A stretch of DNA of 64,000 nucleotides from Maricaulaceae bacterium EIL42A08. GTDB lineage: Bacteria; Pseudomonadota; Alphaproteobacteria; Caulobacterales; Maricaulaceae. The position numbers and the translations under genes were made by a program. Positions 28,091 to 36,342 of the stretch are shown here, in pieces. The notes beneath the pieces are model-generated. The model was given only the letters and a program-made list of their open reading frames with translations. It searched no databases and was not told where the DNA came from. Within the stretch, counting starts at the first letter, position 1. Every line of letters begins with the position of its first letter. Location: NCBI GenBank assembly GCA_024178355.1, contig JAMZNZ010000002.1, forward strand, positions 229,501 to 293,500, read 5' to 3'.

Positions 28091-28953
28091 GGCGGGATGC
28101 CTTTGACGTTGATTTTCGCGACCTGACCCAAGGGCAGCCGCGGGTCTCCATCGGTGGCCCGACGAGGTTTGATGCGACCCGTTCGCGCCTTGTCGTTCTG
28201 GTCCACGGCAACGCAACCAAGCGTAAAAGCTCTGACGCCTCCTACGAGGCGTTTGTCAGGGCGCTTGAGGCGACGGGCCTGACCGATACAACGATCTGCC
28301 GGGTTCACTGGCCGAGTGATTTCTTCTTCGGCAGTGGTTACGCGTGGATGGTTAGTCGTGCGACCGGGATCGCTAAAGTCCTGGCCCCTCTGCTGGAGCG
28401 AGCGGTTGCCAATTCAGAGCGCCGGGTTTCAGTCGCGCTCGTCGGCCACTCGCTGGGGTGCCGCTTGATCCTTGAAGCCCTCGACGCGCTCAAGCCGCAG
28501 CTGCCGCCGGGGCGCGTGAAACTTTTTCTCATGGCTGCAGCGGTCCCGGTGGGGCTGGTGGATGCTGAAGACCATTTCCGGCCCACGATCCGGTCCTGTG
28601 CGCGTTCGAACGCCTACTGGTCAGACGCTGACTCTATCCTGAAAAACGTCTTTCGGATCGGATAGTGGGTGGGGCGAACCATGCGACGGGTCGGCTCAGC
28701 CGGAGAGGCGCGCCGGTTTGATGATCCAAACGGGTACGCGGCGGTCGGTCTGACCGGGCGACCGACACCGATCTGGCAGCATCCGATCAAGGTACCCGGT
28801 GCTGACCACGGCGATTACTGGACCAATCCGGCTCGCTTTGCCGAGGATGTTCGCCAGCAACTGTCAGCGCGCGCGAAACAGGATCGTCCAATCCAGTCAC
28901 GTGCGCCAACTTCCAGAGCGTTTCGGTCGCGGCGAGCCAGGCTCGCGGCCTGA
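28087..28953 (+). pseudogene. Alpha/beta hydrolase interrupted by one in-frame TAG
   Basis: The frame starting at 28087 encodes an alpha/beta hydrolase with the oxyanion-side LVHGN motif and nucleophile elbow VALVGHSLGC. It stops at a TAG (28663-28665) after 192 residues, then continues open in the same frame to 28953. The second part carries the expected C-terminal strand and the probable catalytic His in GADHGDYW, and so completes the fold; joined length is 288 codons. The single stop falls between the likely acid (YWSDADS) and the His. It may be a recent nonsense mutation, a sequencing error, or two separately made pieces. The second piece lacks a good binding site. Confidence 0.7.
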
Positions 28954-29040
28954 TCTGCGCTTTGACGGCCGCTAGGCTGACCCGCCTTTTCTGTGTAAGA
29001 CGGTCGGCCCCATCTATCAGACCGGTGAGCTTACTGCGTT

Positions 29041-29241
29041 ATGACCGAAGACCGCCTCGAAAAACTCGAAATGCTGGCCGCGGAGCAGGAGAAGATGCTT
29101 GAGGATCTCTCCGAGGTGCTCGCCCATCAGCAAAAGTTGATCGAGAGATTGCAGGCCCGACTGTCCGCGTCGGATAACCGGATTTCAGAGCTCGAAGCGG
29201 GCCTGCCTGCACCCGCTAACGAGAAGCCACCGCATTACTGA
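29041..29241 (+). CDS. slyX: SlyX family protein
   Basis: 66 residues, almost entirely heptad-like coiled coil (EKLEMLAAEQEKMLEDLSEV), ending in the family signature PPHY. SlyX was found next to slyD in E. coli; its role is unknown. It stands alone between the hydrolase and the first sigma-factor module. Confidence 0.85.
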   Translation: MTEDRLEKLEMLAAEQEKMLEDLSEVLAHQQKLIERLQARLSASDNRISELEAGLPAPANEKPPHY

Positions 29242-29406
29242 GGCTCAACGCAGCCTGACACTCATCCCAGCGTCTCCATGACATTTGTCCCTGATGCGCA
29301 TTCTGATTTTTTCTGACATTGCTGCATCCGTTTGGCGCTTCAGCGGCGACTAAGGGAACAAAGGCGTTCGGGGGTGCCGGGCGCGGAATGAAAGGATCAG
29401 CTGACC

Positions 29407-29823
29407 ATGGACGGGTTCTACGCACTATTTTCAAGCTATTGGTGGCTCTTGTTTCCGCTGGGGTTCTTAATCTCGGCCGGGTTTTCCAGCATAATGCGCT
29501 ATAAGCGCACGCAGGCAAAAATAGAGCTTTTGAAGACCTACGCAGCTGCGGGCAAGGAGCCCCCAGCAGAGCTGCTTTCCGCGCTTGGCGAAAGCGATGA
29601 CGAGCTTGCTTCAATTAAAGTGGAAGACACCGAGGGCTCCGGGACAACGACCTTCCTGGTGATCCTGTTTGCCGGTCTGGCCGCAATTTTTGGTGCGGTA
29701 GGGTATCTAAACCTATTCGGCATGGAAGGACCGGAGGCCTATTTCGTTTCGGCCGTCCTTGGCGTGCTTGCGGCGGCCTTCCTCTTCTCCGGCATTGCCA
29801 GCGGTCGCCGTCGCCGCGACTAG
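29407..29823 (+). CDS. Small membrane protein preceding ECF sigma factor (module 1)
   Basis: 138 residues. A first helix (about 10-30, WWLLFPLGFLISAGFSSIM) is followed by a basic cytoplasmic helix RYKRTQAKIELLKTYAAAGKEPP, an acidic linker, and two further helices (about 78-100 and 110-130) before a basic end GRRRRD. The same plan (helix, basic IQ/RE-rich segment, two helices) recurs in the protein before the second sigma factor at 31806. It resembles the DUF6249 type of protein that often neighbours ECF sigma genes. It may be sensor, anti-sigma partner or target. Confidence 0.65.
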   Translation: MDGFYALFSSYWWLLFPLGFLISAGFSSIMRYKRTQAKIELLKTYAAAGKEPPAELLSALGESDDELASIKVEDTEGSGTTTFLVILFAGLAAIFGAVGYLNLFGMEGPEAYFVSAVLGVLAAAFLFSGIASGRRRRD

Positions 29824-29845
29824 TGTACAAGAGGCGGGGGAGCAC

Positions 29846-30376
29846 GTGCTCAGCGATGAGGACCTTGTGCGGCAGGCACGACATGGCAGCACACGCGCCT
29901 TTTCAGCCCTGATGACCCGTCACCAGGGGGCGGTGCGCAGCTTTGCGCGCCGGGTAATGGACAGTGCCGCAGATGGTGACGACATTGCCCAAGAGGCCTT
30001 TGTCCATGCCTGGTCGCGTCTGAAGTCTCTGAATGAGCCATCGCGATTTCGAAGCTGGATTTTGGGCGTGACGTGGCGCAAGGCTAAGACCCGGCTGCGG
30101 AGCCACGCCCGAGACAGGGCTAGGGATGCGGCCTGGCTGGAGGGGCAGGCCCAGTCCGGTGAAGCGGTGGGAGAGGCCGCCATGACGGCTATGCAACTCT
30201 TTGCCACCCTGCCTCAGGACCAGCGCGCGGCGCTTGCGCTCTGTCACGGTGAAGGCTGGTCCCACACTGAAGCCGCTCAAATACTTGATCAACCGCTCGG
30301 AACGGTGAAGTATAACATTTGCCGCGCTCGCACAGCCTTGAGCGCCAGACTTGGAGGTGAGGATGACCCGGCCTGA
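29846..30376 (+). CDS. ECF-type RNA polymerase sigma factor (module 1)
   Basis: 176 residues from the GTG at 29846, chosen because the start SDEDLVRQARHGS matches the usual ECF N-terminus and the paralogue at 32224. Region 2 has DDIAQEAFVHAWSRL; region 4 has HTEAAQILDQPLGTVKYNICRARTAL, a helix-turn-helix that reads the -35 element. A GGGGGAG sequence lies close before the start, as in the second module. It overlaps the next gene by 14 bases. Target promoters unknown. Confidence 0.85.
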   Translation: MLSDEDLVRQARHGSTRAFSALMTRHQGAVRSFARRVMDSAADGDDIAQEAFVHAWSRLKSLNEPSRFRSWILGVTWRKAKTRLRSHARDRARDAAWLEGQAQSGEAVGEAAMTAMQLFATLPQDQRAALALCHGEGWSHTEAAQILDQPLGTVKYNICRARTALSARLGGEDDPA

Positions 30377-30716
30377 TGACGCCCTTGCTGATGTTTGGCA
30401 GGAAACCTCCAGTGCACCAGTTGACCTGAAATTCAACGCGGCTGTGCTCGAGCGCATTGCCATTCATCGTGCTCGCTCTGAAATGGGTGTGGCTGCGATG
30501 ATTGCGCTCGCTGTCTGGGCCGCTACGCTTCTACTTGCTCCTGGCGTGAGCACGGTTCTAGCGGGGCTTGGGCGCGAGTTGGCCGATGCTCCTGTATTGC
30601 TGGCATTTAGTATCGCAGGTGGAGTGCTCAGTGTGCTGTGGCTCTCCCGCAGGCAGTTTGGCTTCTCGCAAAGGGTATTCAGATCAATGCGGCTTATGCG
30701 CGTTGGTCGGTCATGA
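30363..30716 (+). CDS. Probable anti-sigma-type two-helix membrane protein (module 1)
   Basis: 117 residues from the ATG at 30363, with GGAGGTGAGG just upstream, inside the end of the sigma gene. A soluble N-terminal stretch of about 40 residues (PVDLKFNAAVLERIA) precedes two membrane helices (about 40-65 and 76-95) and a basic end. Position directly after and overlapping an ECF gene, and the short cytosolic domain plus membrane anchor, suit an anti-sigma factor. No zinc-finger HxxxCxxC motif is present. Role inferred from position. Confidence 0.6.
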   Translation: MTRPDDALADVWQETSSAPVDLKFNAAVLERIAIHRARSEMGVAAMIALAVWAATLLLAPGVSTVLAGLGRELADAPVLLAFSIAGGVLSVLWLSRRQFGFSQRVFRSMRLMRVGRS

Positions 30717-31075
30717 GTGCTGAGTTGCAGCACCTGATTTGGTTCGCCGGTCAGCCAGAAACCTGGTTTGCGCTTGCTCGCTATGCGGCGACGTTGGTCC
30801 TGGTTGGCTTGCTCATACACGCCTTGTGGCGACGGCAGAACTGGGCCCCACTTGGCCTGTTTGTTATTGCCGTCGTGGCCATGGTCGGCGGGTATCTGTG
30901 GGCGTTTGGGCTCGTCCGGCAAGGCTTTATAACGGGGCTTGCAGACACCGAAATGGGACGTGCCGCCATGTATTATCTGAGCAGCATCCACCTGCTTCAG
31001 ACCGGGGCACTCGTCCTCCTGGTTGGTCTTGGCGGGTGGAGCCTGTTTCGGCGCACCCGTCAGGCGGCGGCCTGA
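30713..31075 (+). CDS. Three-helix membrane protein, unknown
   Basis: 120 residues from the ATG at 30713, overlapping the previous stop (ATGA). Three hydrophobic segments lie at about residues 16-36, 43-65 and 85-108, with a WRRQNWAP loop between the first two. It is unique to module 1; module 2 has no counterpart. Co-translated with the presumed anti-sigma protein, so probably part of the same system. Confidence 0.6.
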   Translation: MSAELQHLIWFAGQPETWFALARYAATLVLVGLLIHALWRRQNWAPLGLFVIAVVAMVGGYLWAFGLVRQGFITGLADTEMGRAAMYYLSSIHLLQTGALVLLVGLGGWSLFRRTRQAAA

Positions 31076-31175
31076 GTCCCATTATCTCTTCCTGCACAGC
31101 CGAGGCAGAACGTCCTCGCGCTTTTTGTGCGAGTCTTTCTATGGTGAGTGCTTCTACACAGGCGGGGGACGGTCG

Positions 31176-31760
31176 ATGGGCGTATTGGTTCTGGGACTGG
31201 TGATCTTTCTGGGGGTGCATGCCAGTCGCATCCTCGGCGTTCGGGCGCTTTTGATCCGGGGCATTGGCGAGCCGCTCTTCGCGGTCTTCTATTCGGTGCT
31301 GTCGGCCATCGGCCTGGCGTTGATTGTGTACGGGCATATCCTTGCGCACCCGTCAGCCAATATCTGGAACCCGCCAGAGTGGTCGCGCACTGTGGCCCTT
31401 GTCGCCGTGCCGGCATCGCTTGTGCTTTTGGTAGCGACCTATCTGCCCAGCCATATCCGCTCAGTAACCCGCCATCCCATGACGCTGGCTGTGGTGTTGT
31501 GGTCGGGCAGTCATCTGCTGGCCAATGGCGAGGTGGCGTCTTTGGCGCTGTTTGGCGGCTTTTTTGTCTGGTCGCTGGTCTTGTTGATCGAGCTTTACCT
31601 GCGTGGCGGACAGTTTGACCGCCCAGGCAGCTGGTGGGCTGATCTTGTTGCTTTGATTGCAGGATTGGGTGCTGCGGCAGGGCTTGCGCTGTTCCACATG
31701 CAGTTATTTGGCGTCGCTGTTATCGGATTTGCATCCGATACGCTGCCCTCGGGCATCTAG
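31176..31760 (+). CDS. NnrU family membrane protein
   Basis: 194 residues with about six hydrophobic helices. GIGEPLFAVFYSVLSAIGL and WNPPEW near residues 35-75, and the HPMTLAVVLWSGSHLLANG region, are typical of NnrU, a protein first seen with denitrification genes and later in many aerobes (related to 15-cis-zeta-carotene isomerase). The start is the ATG at 31176. No denitrification gene is nearby. It lies between the two ECF modules. Confidence 0.82.
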   Translation: MGVLVLGLVIFLGVHASRILGVRALLIRGIGEPLFAVFYSVLSAIGLALIVYGHILAHPSANIWNPPEWSRTVALVAVPASLVLLVATYLPSHIRSVTRHPMTLAVVLWSGSHLLANGEVASLALFGGFFVWSLVLLIELYLRGGQFDRPGSWWADLVALIAGLGAAAGLALFHMQLFGVAVIGFASDTLPSGI

Positions 31761-31805
31761 ATAGCAACGGTCCGATCGTTGGGCCGATTGCTGGAGGTAA
31801 TATCA

Positions 31806-32189
31806 ATGGAAATGCTGATCCCACTCGCCCCGTTCTTGATGACAACGTTCATCGTCGGGATCGTCTTTTATTTCAACTCTAAGAACCGCCGGGCGGTCTT
31901 GGAAACCGTGCGGGAAGCCTCGCGCAATGGTCAGCAGCTTGACGCGCAAACGATTCAGGCTCTGGGCATGCCGAAGAAGGATAACCGCAATGGTGATCTG
32001 AAATCCGGCGCTATCCTGATCGCGGTGGCTTTGGCCTTTGTTGTTCTGGGCTTTGCGATTGGTTTCGTCGATGACGGTGACGCTCAGGACGCGGTTCCTG
32101 TCTTGGCCGCTATTGCAGCCTTCCCGGGCTTTATCGGTGCGGTCCTGCTGGCGTTCGGCCTGACCAAGAAGCCCGAAGACAAGGCCTGA
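31806..32189 (+). CDS. Small membrane protein preceding ECF sigma factor (module 2)
   Basis: 127 residues from the ATG at 31806 (GGAGGTAA upstream). A first helix (about 5-24) is followed by a basic segment (NSKNRRAVLETVREASRNGQ), a short linker and two helices at about 66-88 and 97-118, ending KKPEDKA. Same order of parts as the 138-residue protein of module 1, and likely DUF6249-like. Probably co-transcribed with the sigma factor 34 bases downstream. Confidence 0.65.
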   Translation: MEMLIPLAPFLMTTFIVGIVFYFNSKNRRAVLETVREASRNGQQLDAQTIQALGMPKKDNRNGDLKSGAILIAVALAFVVLGFAIGFVDDGDAQDAVPVLAAIAAFPGFIGAVLLAFGLTKKPEDKA

Positions 32190-32223
32190 TCGAGAGATCT
32201 GGCCGAGGGTGGGGGAGCACCTG

Positions 32224-32766
32224 ATGGCACCCAGTGATGCAGAACTTATAGCGCTGGTGATGGCCGGCGGAGACCAGCGGGCCTTTTCCGCTCTGGTCGG
32301 CCGTCACCAGCAAGCAGTACGCGGTCTGCTCATGCGGCTGTGCCGCAACCACGCCCTTGCCAATGATATCGCTCAGGATACCTTCGTAAAGGCGTTCGAA
32401 AAGATCGCGAGTTACTCGGGAACGGGATCTTTCAAGGCCTGGCTTTGCAAGATCGCCTACACCCAGTTTCTGATGAGTGCCCGCAAGCGTAAAGCCGCTG
32501 ACAAGGCGCTGGAGCGTTTGCAGGCCGAGCCGGTCGAAACATCCACCTCTACCGGTGCGCCGGGTGCCAAGGTGGATCTGGACCGGGCCCTGGCCACGCT
32601 GGGAGAAGAAGAACGCGTCTGCGTGGTGATGTGCTACGCGGGCGGCATGTCCCACTCAGAAGCTTCCGACGCCACCGGGCTTCCCTTAGGGACTGTGAAG
32701 AGCCATGTTAATAGAGGTAAGGCCAAGTTGAAGGCCTGGTTTGAGAAGAAGGAGCAGGCGGCATGA
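32224..32766 (+). CDS. ECF-type RNA polymerase sigma factor (module 2)
   Basis: 180 residues from the ATG at 32224, with GGGGGAG at 32211-32217. Region 2 has NDIAQDTFVKAFEKIASY; region 4 has HSEASDATGLPLGTVKSHVNRGKAKL. The N-terminus and general layout are close to the module 1 sigma factor, but region 4 differs enough to suggest a different promoter set. Its stop overlaps the next start (ATGA). Confidence 0.88.
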   Translation: MAPSDAELIALVMAGGDQRAFSALVGRHQQAVRGLLMRLCRNHALANDIAQDTFVKAFEKIASYSGTGSFKAWLCKIAYTQFLMSARKRKAADKALERLQAEPVETSTSTGAPGAKVDLDRALATLGEEERVCVVMCYAGGMSHSEASDATGLPLGTVKSHVNRGKAKLKAWFEKKEQAA

Positions 32767-33128
32767 CTGATGAAACCCATTTCGCTGACGAGCCGATGGA
32801 CGGAAGTGATCCGTTCGACGCCGAGCTCCAGGCCATGTTTGACGCAGCGGCTCCAGCGGAAGACCCGATCTTCACACAGGATGTGGTGGGGGCGCTGGGA
32901 AAGCCGGATCGGACCAGATTGCTCGCGCTCGGCGGCGCTGGCGCTACAGGCTCGGCCGTGGCCGGTACTCAGATTGAAACCATTATCTCAGGCCCCCTGT
33001 CTCAACTGAATGGTGTCGCAGGTCAGGCTGTGGGCTTTATTGGCCCAGAGGCGCTGGTAACCGGACTGTTTGCGGTCATGGCGCTTGGGATTGCCTGGCT
33101 TGTGCCCAAGGGGCGTCTTGCCATTTAG
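32763..33128 (+). CDS. Probable anti-sigma-type two-helix membrane protein (module 2)
   Basis: 121 residues. The N-terminal half is very acidic (EPMDGSDPFDAELQAMFDAA) with DPIFTQDVVGAL, then two hydrophobic stretches at about 52-75 and 97-115. Position, overlap with the sigma gene and layout parallel the 117-residue protein of module 1. No zinc-binding motif. Assigned as a candidate anti-sigma factor by position only. Confidence 0.6.
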   Translation: MTDETHFADEPMDGSDPFDAELQAMFDAAAPAEDPIFTQDVVGALGKPDRTRLLALGGAGATGSAVAGTQIETIISGPLSQLNGVAGQAVGFIGPEALVTGLFAVMALGIAWLVPKGRLAI

Positions 33129-33206
33129 TGCGTACCGCAGCTGCCAAATTGTGCGCCTGCGAAAATGGGATAGGGTGCGTGTCATCACTGACAGAAGGCC
33201 CGTCCC

Positions 33207-34031
33207 ATGTCCGCTCAGACTCAATCCGTCAAACGCCTGACCCCGCCTGATATTCGCGCTCGCAAGGGCGGCGAGCCGCTGGTCTGCCTCACGGCTTATG
33301 ACGCGCCGACGGCAAAACTACTCGATCCCCACTGCGATTTTCTGCTTGTTGGGGACTCGGTTGGTATGGTTGTGCACGGCCTTCCCAATACCATCGGCGT
33401 TTCGCTCGACATGATGATCCTTCATGGAAAAGCGGTCATGCGCGGGTCTGACCGCGCACTGGTGTGCGTCGACATGCCGTTCTCCTCCTATGAGCGCTCC
33501 AAGGAGCAGGCCTTCGACAATGCTGCACGCGTTCTTCAGGAAACTGGATGCCAGGCGGTGAAGGTGGAAAGCGGTGTCTATGTCGCCGATACGATTCGCT
33601 ATCTGTCCGAGCGCGCAATCCCGGTTGTCGGCCATGTCGGCCTGCGGCCGCAGGCCGCACTGGCTGAGGGGGGCTTCAAGGCAAAGGGCCGCGATGAGGC
33701 GTCTCGCAATCGTGTGATCGAAGAAGCCATTGCCACGGACGAAGCCGGTGCCTTCGCAATTGTTATCGAAGGTGTGGCTGAAGATCTGGCTCAGGAAATT
33801 ACCGAAAGGGTCAAGGCGCCCACTATTGGCATTGGCGCGTCGGCGAGCTGCGACGGGCAGATTCTGGTCACACAGGACATGATGGGGCTGTTCGACTGGA
33901 CGCCAAGATTTGTAAAGCGCTATGCGGACTTGAAGACATCGATGGAGGATGGGGTGAAGGCCTATGCGGCTGAAGTTCGCGATCGAAGCTTCCCGGGGCC
34001 TGACCAGGTCTATAAGGCTCGAAAGAGCTGA
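33207..34031 (+). CDS. panB: 3-methyl-2-oxobutanoate hydroxymethyltransferase
   Basis: 274 residues. PanB makes ketopantoate from 2-oxoisovalerate and methylene-tetrahydrofolate, the first step of pantothenate and coenzyme A synthesis. CLTAYDAPTAKLL, FLLVGDSVGMV with the metal-binding Asp, and the VKVESG and GHVGLRPQ segments are all family marks. No panC or panE gene is adjacent in the window. Confidence 0.95.
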   Translation: MSAQTQSVKRLTPPDIRARKGGEPLVCLTAYDAPTAKLLDPHCDFLLVGDSVGMVVHGLPNTIGVSLDMMILHGKAVMRGSDRALVCVDMPFSSYERSKEQAFDNAARVLQETGCQAVKVESGVYVADTIRYLSERAIPVVGHVGLRPQAALAEGGFKAKGRDEASRNRVIEEAIATDEAGAFAIVIEGVAEDLAQEITERVKAPTIGIGASASCDGQILVTQDMMGLFDWTPRFVKRYADLKTSMEDGVKAYAAEVRDRSFPGPDQVYKARKS

Positions 34032-34115
34032 TACAGCACCACCGTGTTGCCCCCTGCCAGTCGCACGGCTAGGGTCCGGCGGAACAACTGGTTTTTTAAC
34101 AAGCGGAGCGCGACA

Positions 34116-34859
34116 TTGGTCGATGTTTTCGACGAGGTCGAAGAAGAACTGCGGCAGGAACGCTATCAGGCCCTGCTGCGCAAGTGGGGACCGTGGGTTC
34201 TTGGTGGCGCTGTAGCCATTGTTGCAGGCGTGGCTGGCTACCAGATCTGGCTTGCCCAAAGCACAGCTGCGGCTGAGGCGTCCTCTGACACCTATATTGA
34301 GGCCTCGACCCTGTTTGAAGAGGGTGATCTTGCAGCCGCCAATTCGGCCTTTGCCGACATGGCTGAGAGCGGGCCGGCTGGCTACGCGACACTGTCGCTC
34401 CTGCGTCAGGGTGAGATCGCTATTGCAGAGAACCGCGCGACGGACGCCGCCCGCTTTTTCGAACAGGCAGCAGCACGTGCGCCCGAGCCGCTGACCCGTC
34501 AGCTTGCACAATACAAGGCCGCGCTCGCGCTCTTTGATACACTGTCCTATGACGATCTGAGTGTTCGATTGACGCCGCTGACTGAAGGTGACGCGTATTT
34601 CGGTTCGCTGGCGCGCGAGTTGATTGCTGCGGCTGCGATGCGTGACGGGCGCTGGGATGAAGCGCGCGGCGAGTACGAACTTCTGTCAATTTCTCTGGAT
34701 GCACCGCCTGGAGTTTCACGGCGTGCGAACGAGGCTCTGGTTTATATCCGACAGAATGCGCCTGAAGCTGTCGCTGAGGAGGTTGTTGCGCCGGTAGAGG
34801 CCGCTGAACCATCTGGCGACGAGACCACTGAGACCGATTCCGGGGAGGGCGGCCAGTGA
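34116..34859 (+). CDS. YfgM-like membrane-anchored TPR-type protein
   Basis: 247 residues from a probable TTG start at 34116 with GCGGAG upstream; the frame is open to 34044, but the extra residues look non-coding. A cytosolic start with EVEEELRQERYQALLRKWG precedes one membrane helix (WVLGGAVAIVAGVAGYQIW), then helical repeats in the periplasm and an acidic Glu/Ala tail. This is the layout of YfgM and related proteins encoded before bamB, which help chaperones at the Sec exit. bamB overlaps the stop by 4 bases, which supports the call. Confidence 0.78.
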   Translation: MVDVFDEVEEELRQERYQALLRKWGPWVLGGAVAIVAGVAGYQIWLAQSTAAAEASSDTYIEASTLFEEGDLAAANSAFADMAESGPAGYATLSLLRQGEIAIAENRATDAARFFEQAAARAPEPLTRQLAQYKAALALFDTLSYDDLSVRLTPLTEGDAYFGSLARELIAAAAMRDGRWDEARGEYELLSISLDAPPGVSRRANEALVYIRQNAPEAVAEEVVAPVEAAEPSGDETTETDSGEGGQ

Positions 34860-36253
34860 GCGCTCAACGATCTACACTTCTTCTGGCACTAGTGACCAGC
34901 TTCCTGCTCGCCGGTTGCGGCGCAGGCCAGCGCATTGCTGATCTCAACCCGTTTGCCGGGGAGGAAGACGACCCCGATGCACCAGCGCGTGCTGATCGTA
35001 TCTCTGTGCTGGAACTGGAAGAGCGACTGAACGTTGCCGATAATTCCGGCCCGTTGGTCCTACCGCGTGCCTATGTGAATACGGCCTGGCCACAAGCCGA
35101 CGGATACCCAACCCACGCCATGCAACACACTCAAGCATCGGGTGGTCTCAATCGCATCTGGCGTACGCGCGTCGGTGAGGGTTCTGACAACAATCGCCGC
35201 GTTAATGCGCGCCCGATTATCGCCGATGGAGTTGTCTTTACGATCACCTCTGAGGGTCGGGTTTCGGCCCATGATCTCGATGATGGCAGCGAGGTCTGGG
35301 CGACGCGCATCCGCGGCGTTGAGCGCGAAGCGGCAGAAGACAGCTTTATTCCCTTCGTTGGTCGTGGGGATCGTGTTCTGACCTTTGGCGGAGCAATCTC
35401 TTTCGATGCCGGTCGGGTGTATGCTCACTCGGGTGGCAAATTCGTTGCTGCACTTGATGCGTCGACGGGTGAAGAGATCTGGCGCCAGACCGCACTGACG
35501 CCGTTTCACTCCGCACCAACGATCGCGGATGGCCGTGTTTACCTGACCACAGACGATAATGAGCTGTTTGCTCTTGATGCGTCGGACGGCTCAGTTTTGT
35601 GGACTCACCGCTCCATTTCAGAAACTGCGCGACTGATTACAGCGCCGAGCCCGGCGGTCCTGGGTGAGACGGTGGTGGCACCGTTCACGTCAGGTGAAAT
35701 CGTTGCGCTGAGCGCATCGAATGGAACTGTTCTCTGGTCTGACTCGCTAACGCGCACTGGGGGGCTGACGCCTCTGTCGTCCATCAACGACATCGCGGCG
35801 AGCCCTGTCATTCTTGGTAACCAGGTTTATGCGTTGAGCCATTCTGGCATCATGGCAGCGTTTGATATGCGCTCTGGCGAGCGGCAATGGGAACTGCCAG
35901 CTGGAGGCCTGCATGCTCCGGCGGTCGTGGGCAACTATTTGTTTATCGTCACGGTTGATGGCGAGGTCGCTGCGATACAGCGTGATACAGGTCAGGTCCG
36001 CTGGATTACTGAATTGCCGTCATTTCGCAATGAGCGTCGCCGCCGTGAGCGGATCAGCTGGGCTGGCCCGGTCATGGCCGGTGGCCGACTGGCTGTGGCC
36101 AGCTCTGAAGGCGACCTGGTCTTCCTCGACCCGGCCACGGGTGATCGCATGGAGGACCGCGATGTTGGTGATCCGGTTTATATTGCGCCGGTTATCGCTA
36201 ACGAGACGCTGGTGATCCTGACTGATGAAGGCCGCTTGATTGCGTACCGCTAA
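34856..36253 (+). CDS. bamB: Outer-membrane protein assembly factor BamB
   Basis: 465 residues from the GTG at 34856. A lipoprotein signal ends in LLAGC (about residues 18-22), so the protein is tethered to the outer membrane facing the periplasm. The rest is a beta-propeller of PQQ-like repeats (DLDDGSEVWATR, DASTGEEIWRQ, DASDGSVLWTH, DMRSGERQWELPA). It supports the BamA complex. Longer than E. coli BamB (about 390), mostly through the low-complexity stretch after the lipobox. Followed by a terminator. Confidence 0.9.
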   Translation: MSAQRSTLLLALVTSFLLAGCGAGQRIADLNPFAGEEDDPDAPARADRISVLELEERLNVADNSGPLVLPRAYVNTAWPQADGYPTHAMQHTQASGGLNRIWRTRVGEGSDNNRRVNARPIIADGVVFTITSEGRVSAHDLDDGSEVWATRIRGVEREAAEDSFIPFVGRGDRVLTFGGAISFDAGRVYAHSGGKFVAALDASTGEEIWRQTALTPFHSAPTIADGRVYLTTDDNELFALDASDGSVLWTHRSISETARLITAPSPAVLGETVVAPFTSGEIVALSASNGTVLWSDSLTRTGGLTPLSSINDIAASPVILGNQVYALSHSGIMAAFDMRSGERQWELPAGGLHAPAVVGNYLFIVTVDGEVAAIQRDTGQVRWITELPSFRNERRRRERISWAGPVMAGGRLAVASSEGDLVFLDPATGDRMEDRDVGDPVYIAPVIANETLVILTDEGRLIAYR

Positions 36254-36280
36254 AGGCGCATAGACCAGCGCTTGAGTTTC

Positions 36281-36320
36281 AAAAAACCCCGTCGCGTGCT
36301 ACGCGGCGGGGCTTTCTTTG
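36281..36320 (+). terminator. Rho-independent terminator after bamB
   Basis: Stem CCCCGTCGCGT paired with ACGCGGCGGGG (one wobble), loop GCT, followed by CTTTCTTTG; AAAAAA precedes the stem. The A-rich side could also work on the other strand, but no gene ends there. Confidence 0.85.
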
Positions 36321-36342
36321 TCTGATCGGAGGGCGTTTGCCC

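Noticed and set aside
28663-28665. TAG recoding (for example pyrrolysine)
   Set aside because: No supporting genes or signals in the window, and other genes here use TAG as an ordinary stop (e.g. isoaspartyl peptidase, gmk).
29350-29385. ECF-type autoregulated promoter (GGAAC element) before module 1
   Set aside because: GGGAACAA is present at about 29354, but I see no matching -10 at the right spacing and nothing alike before module 2.
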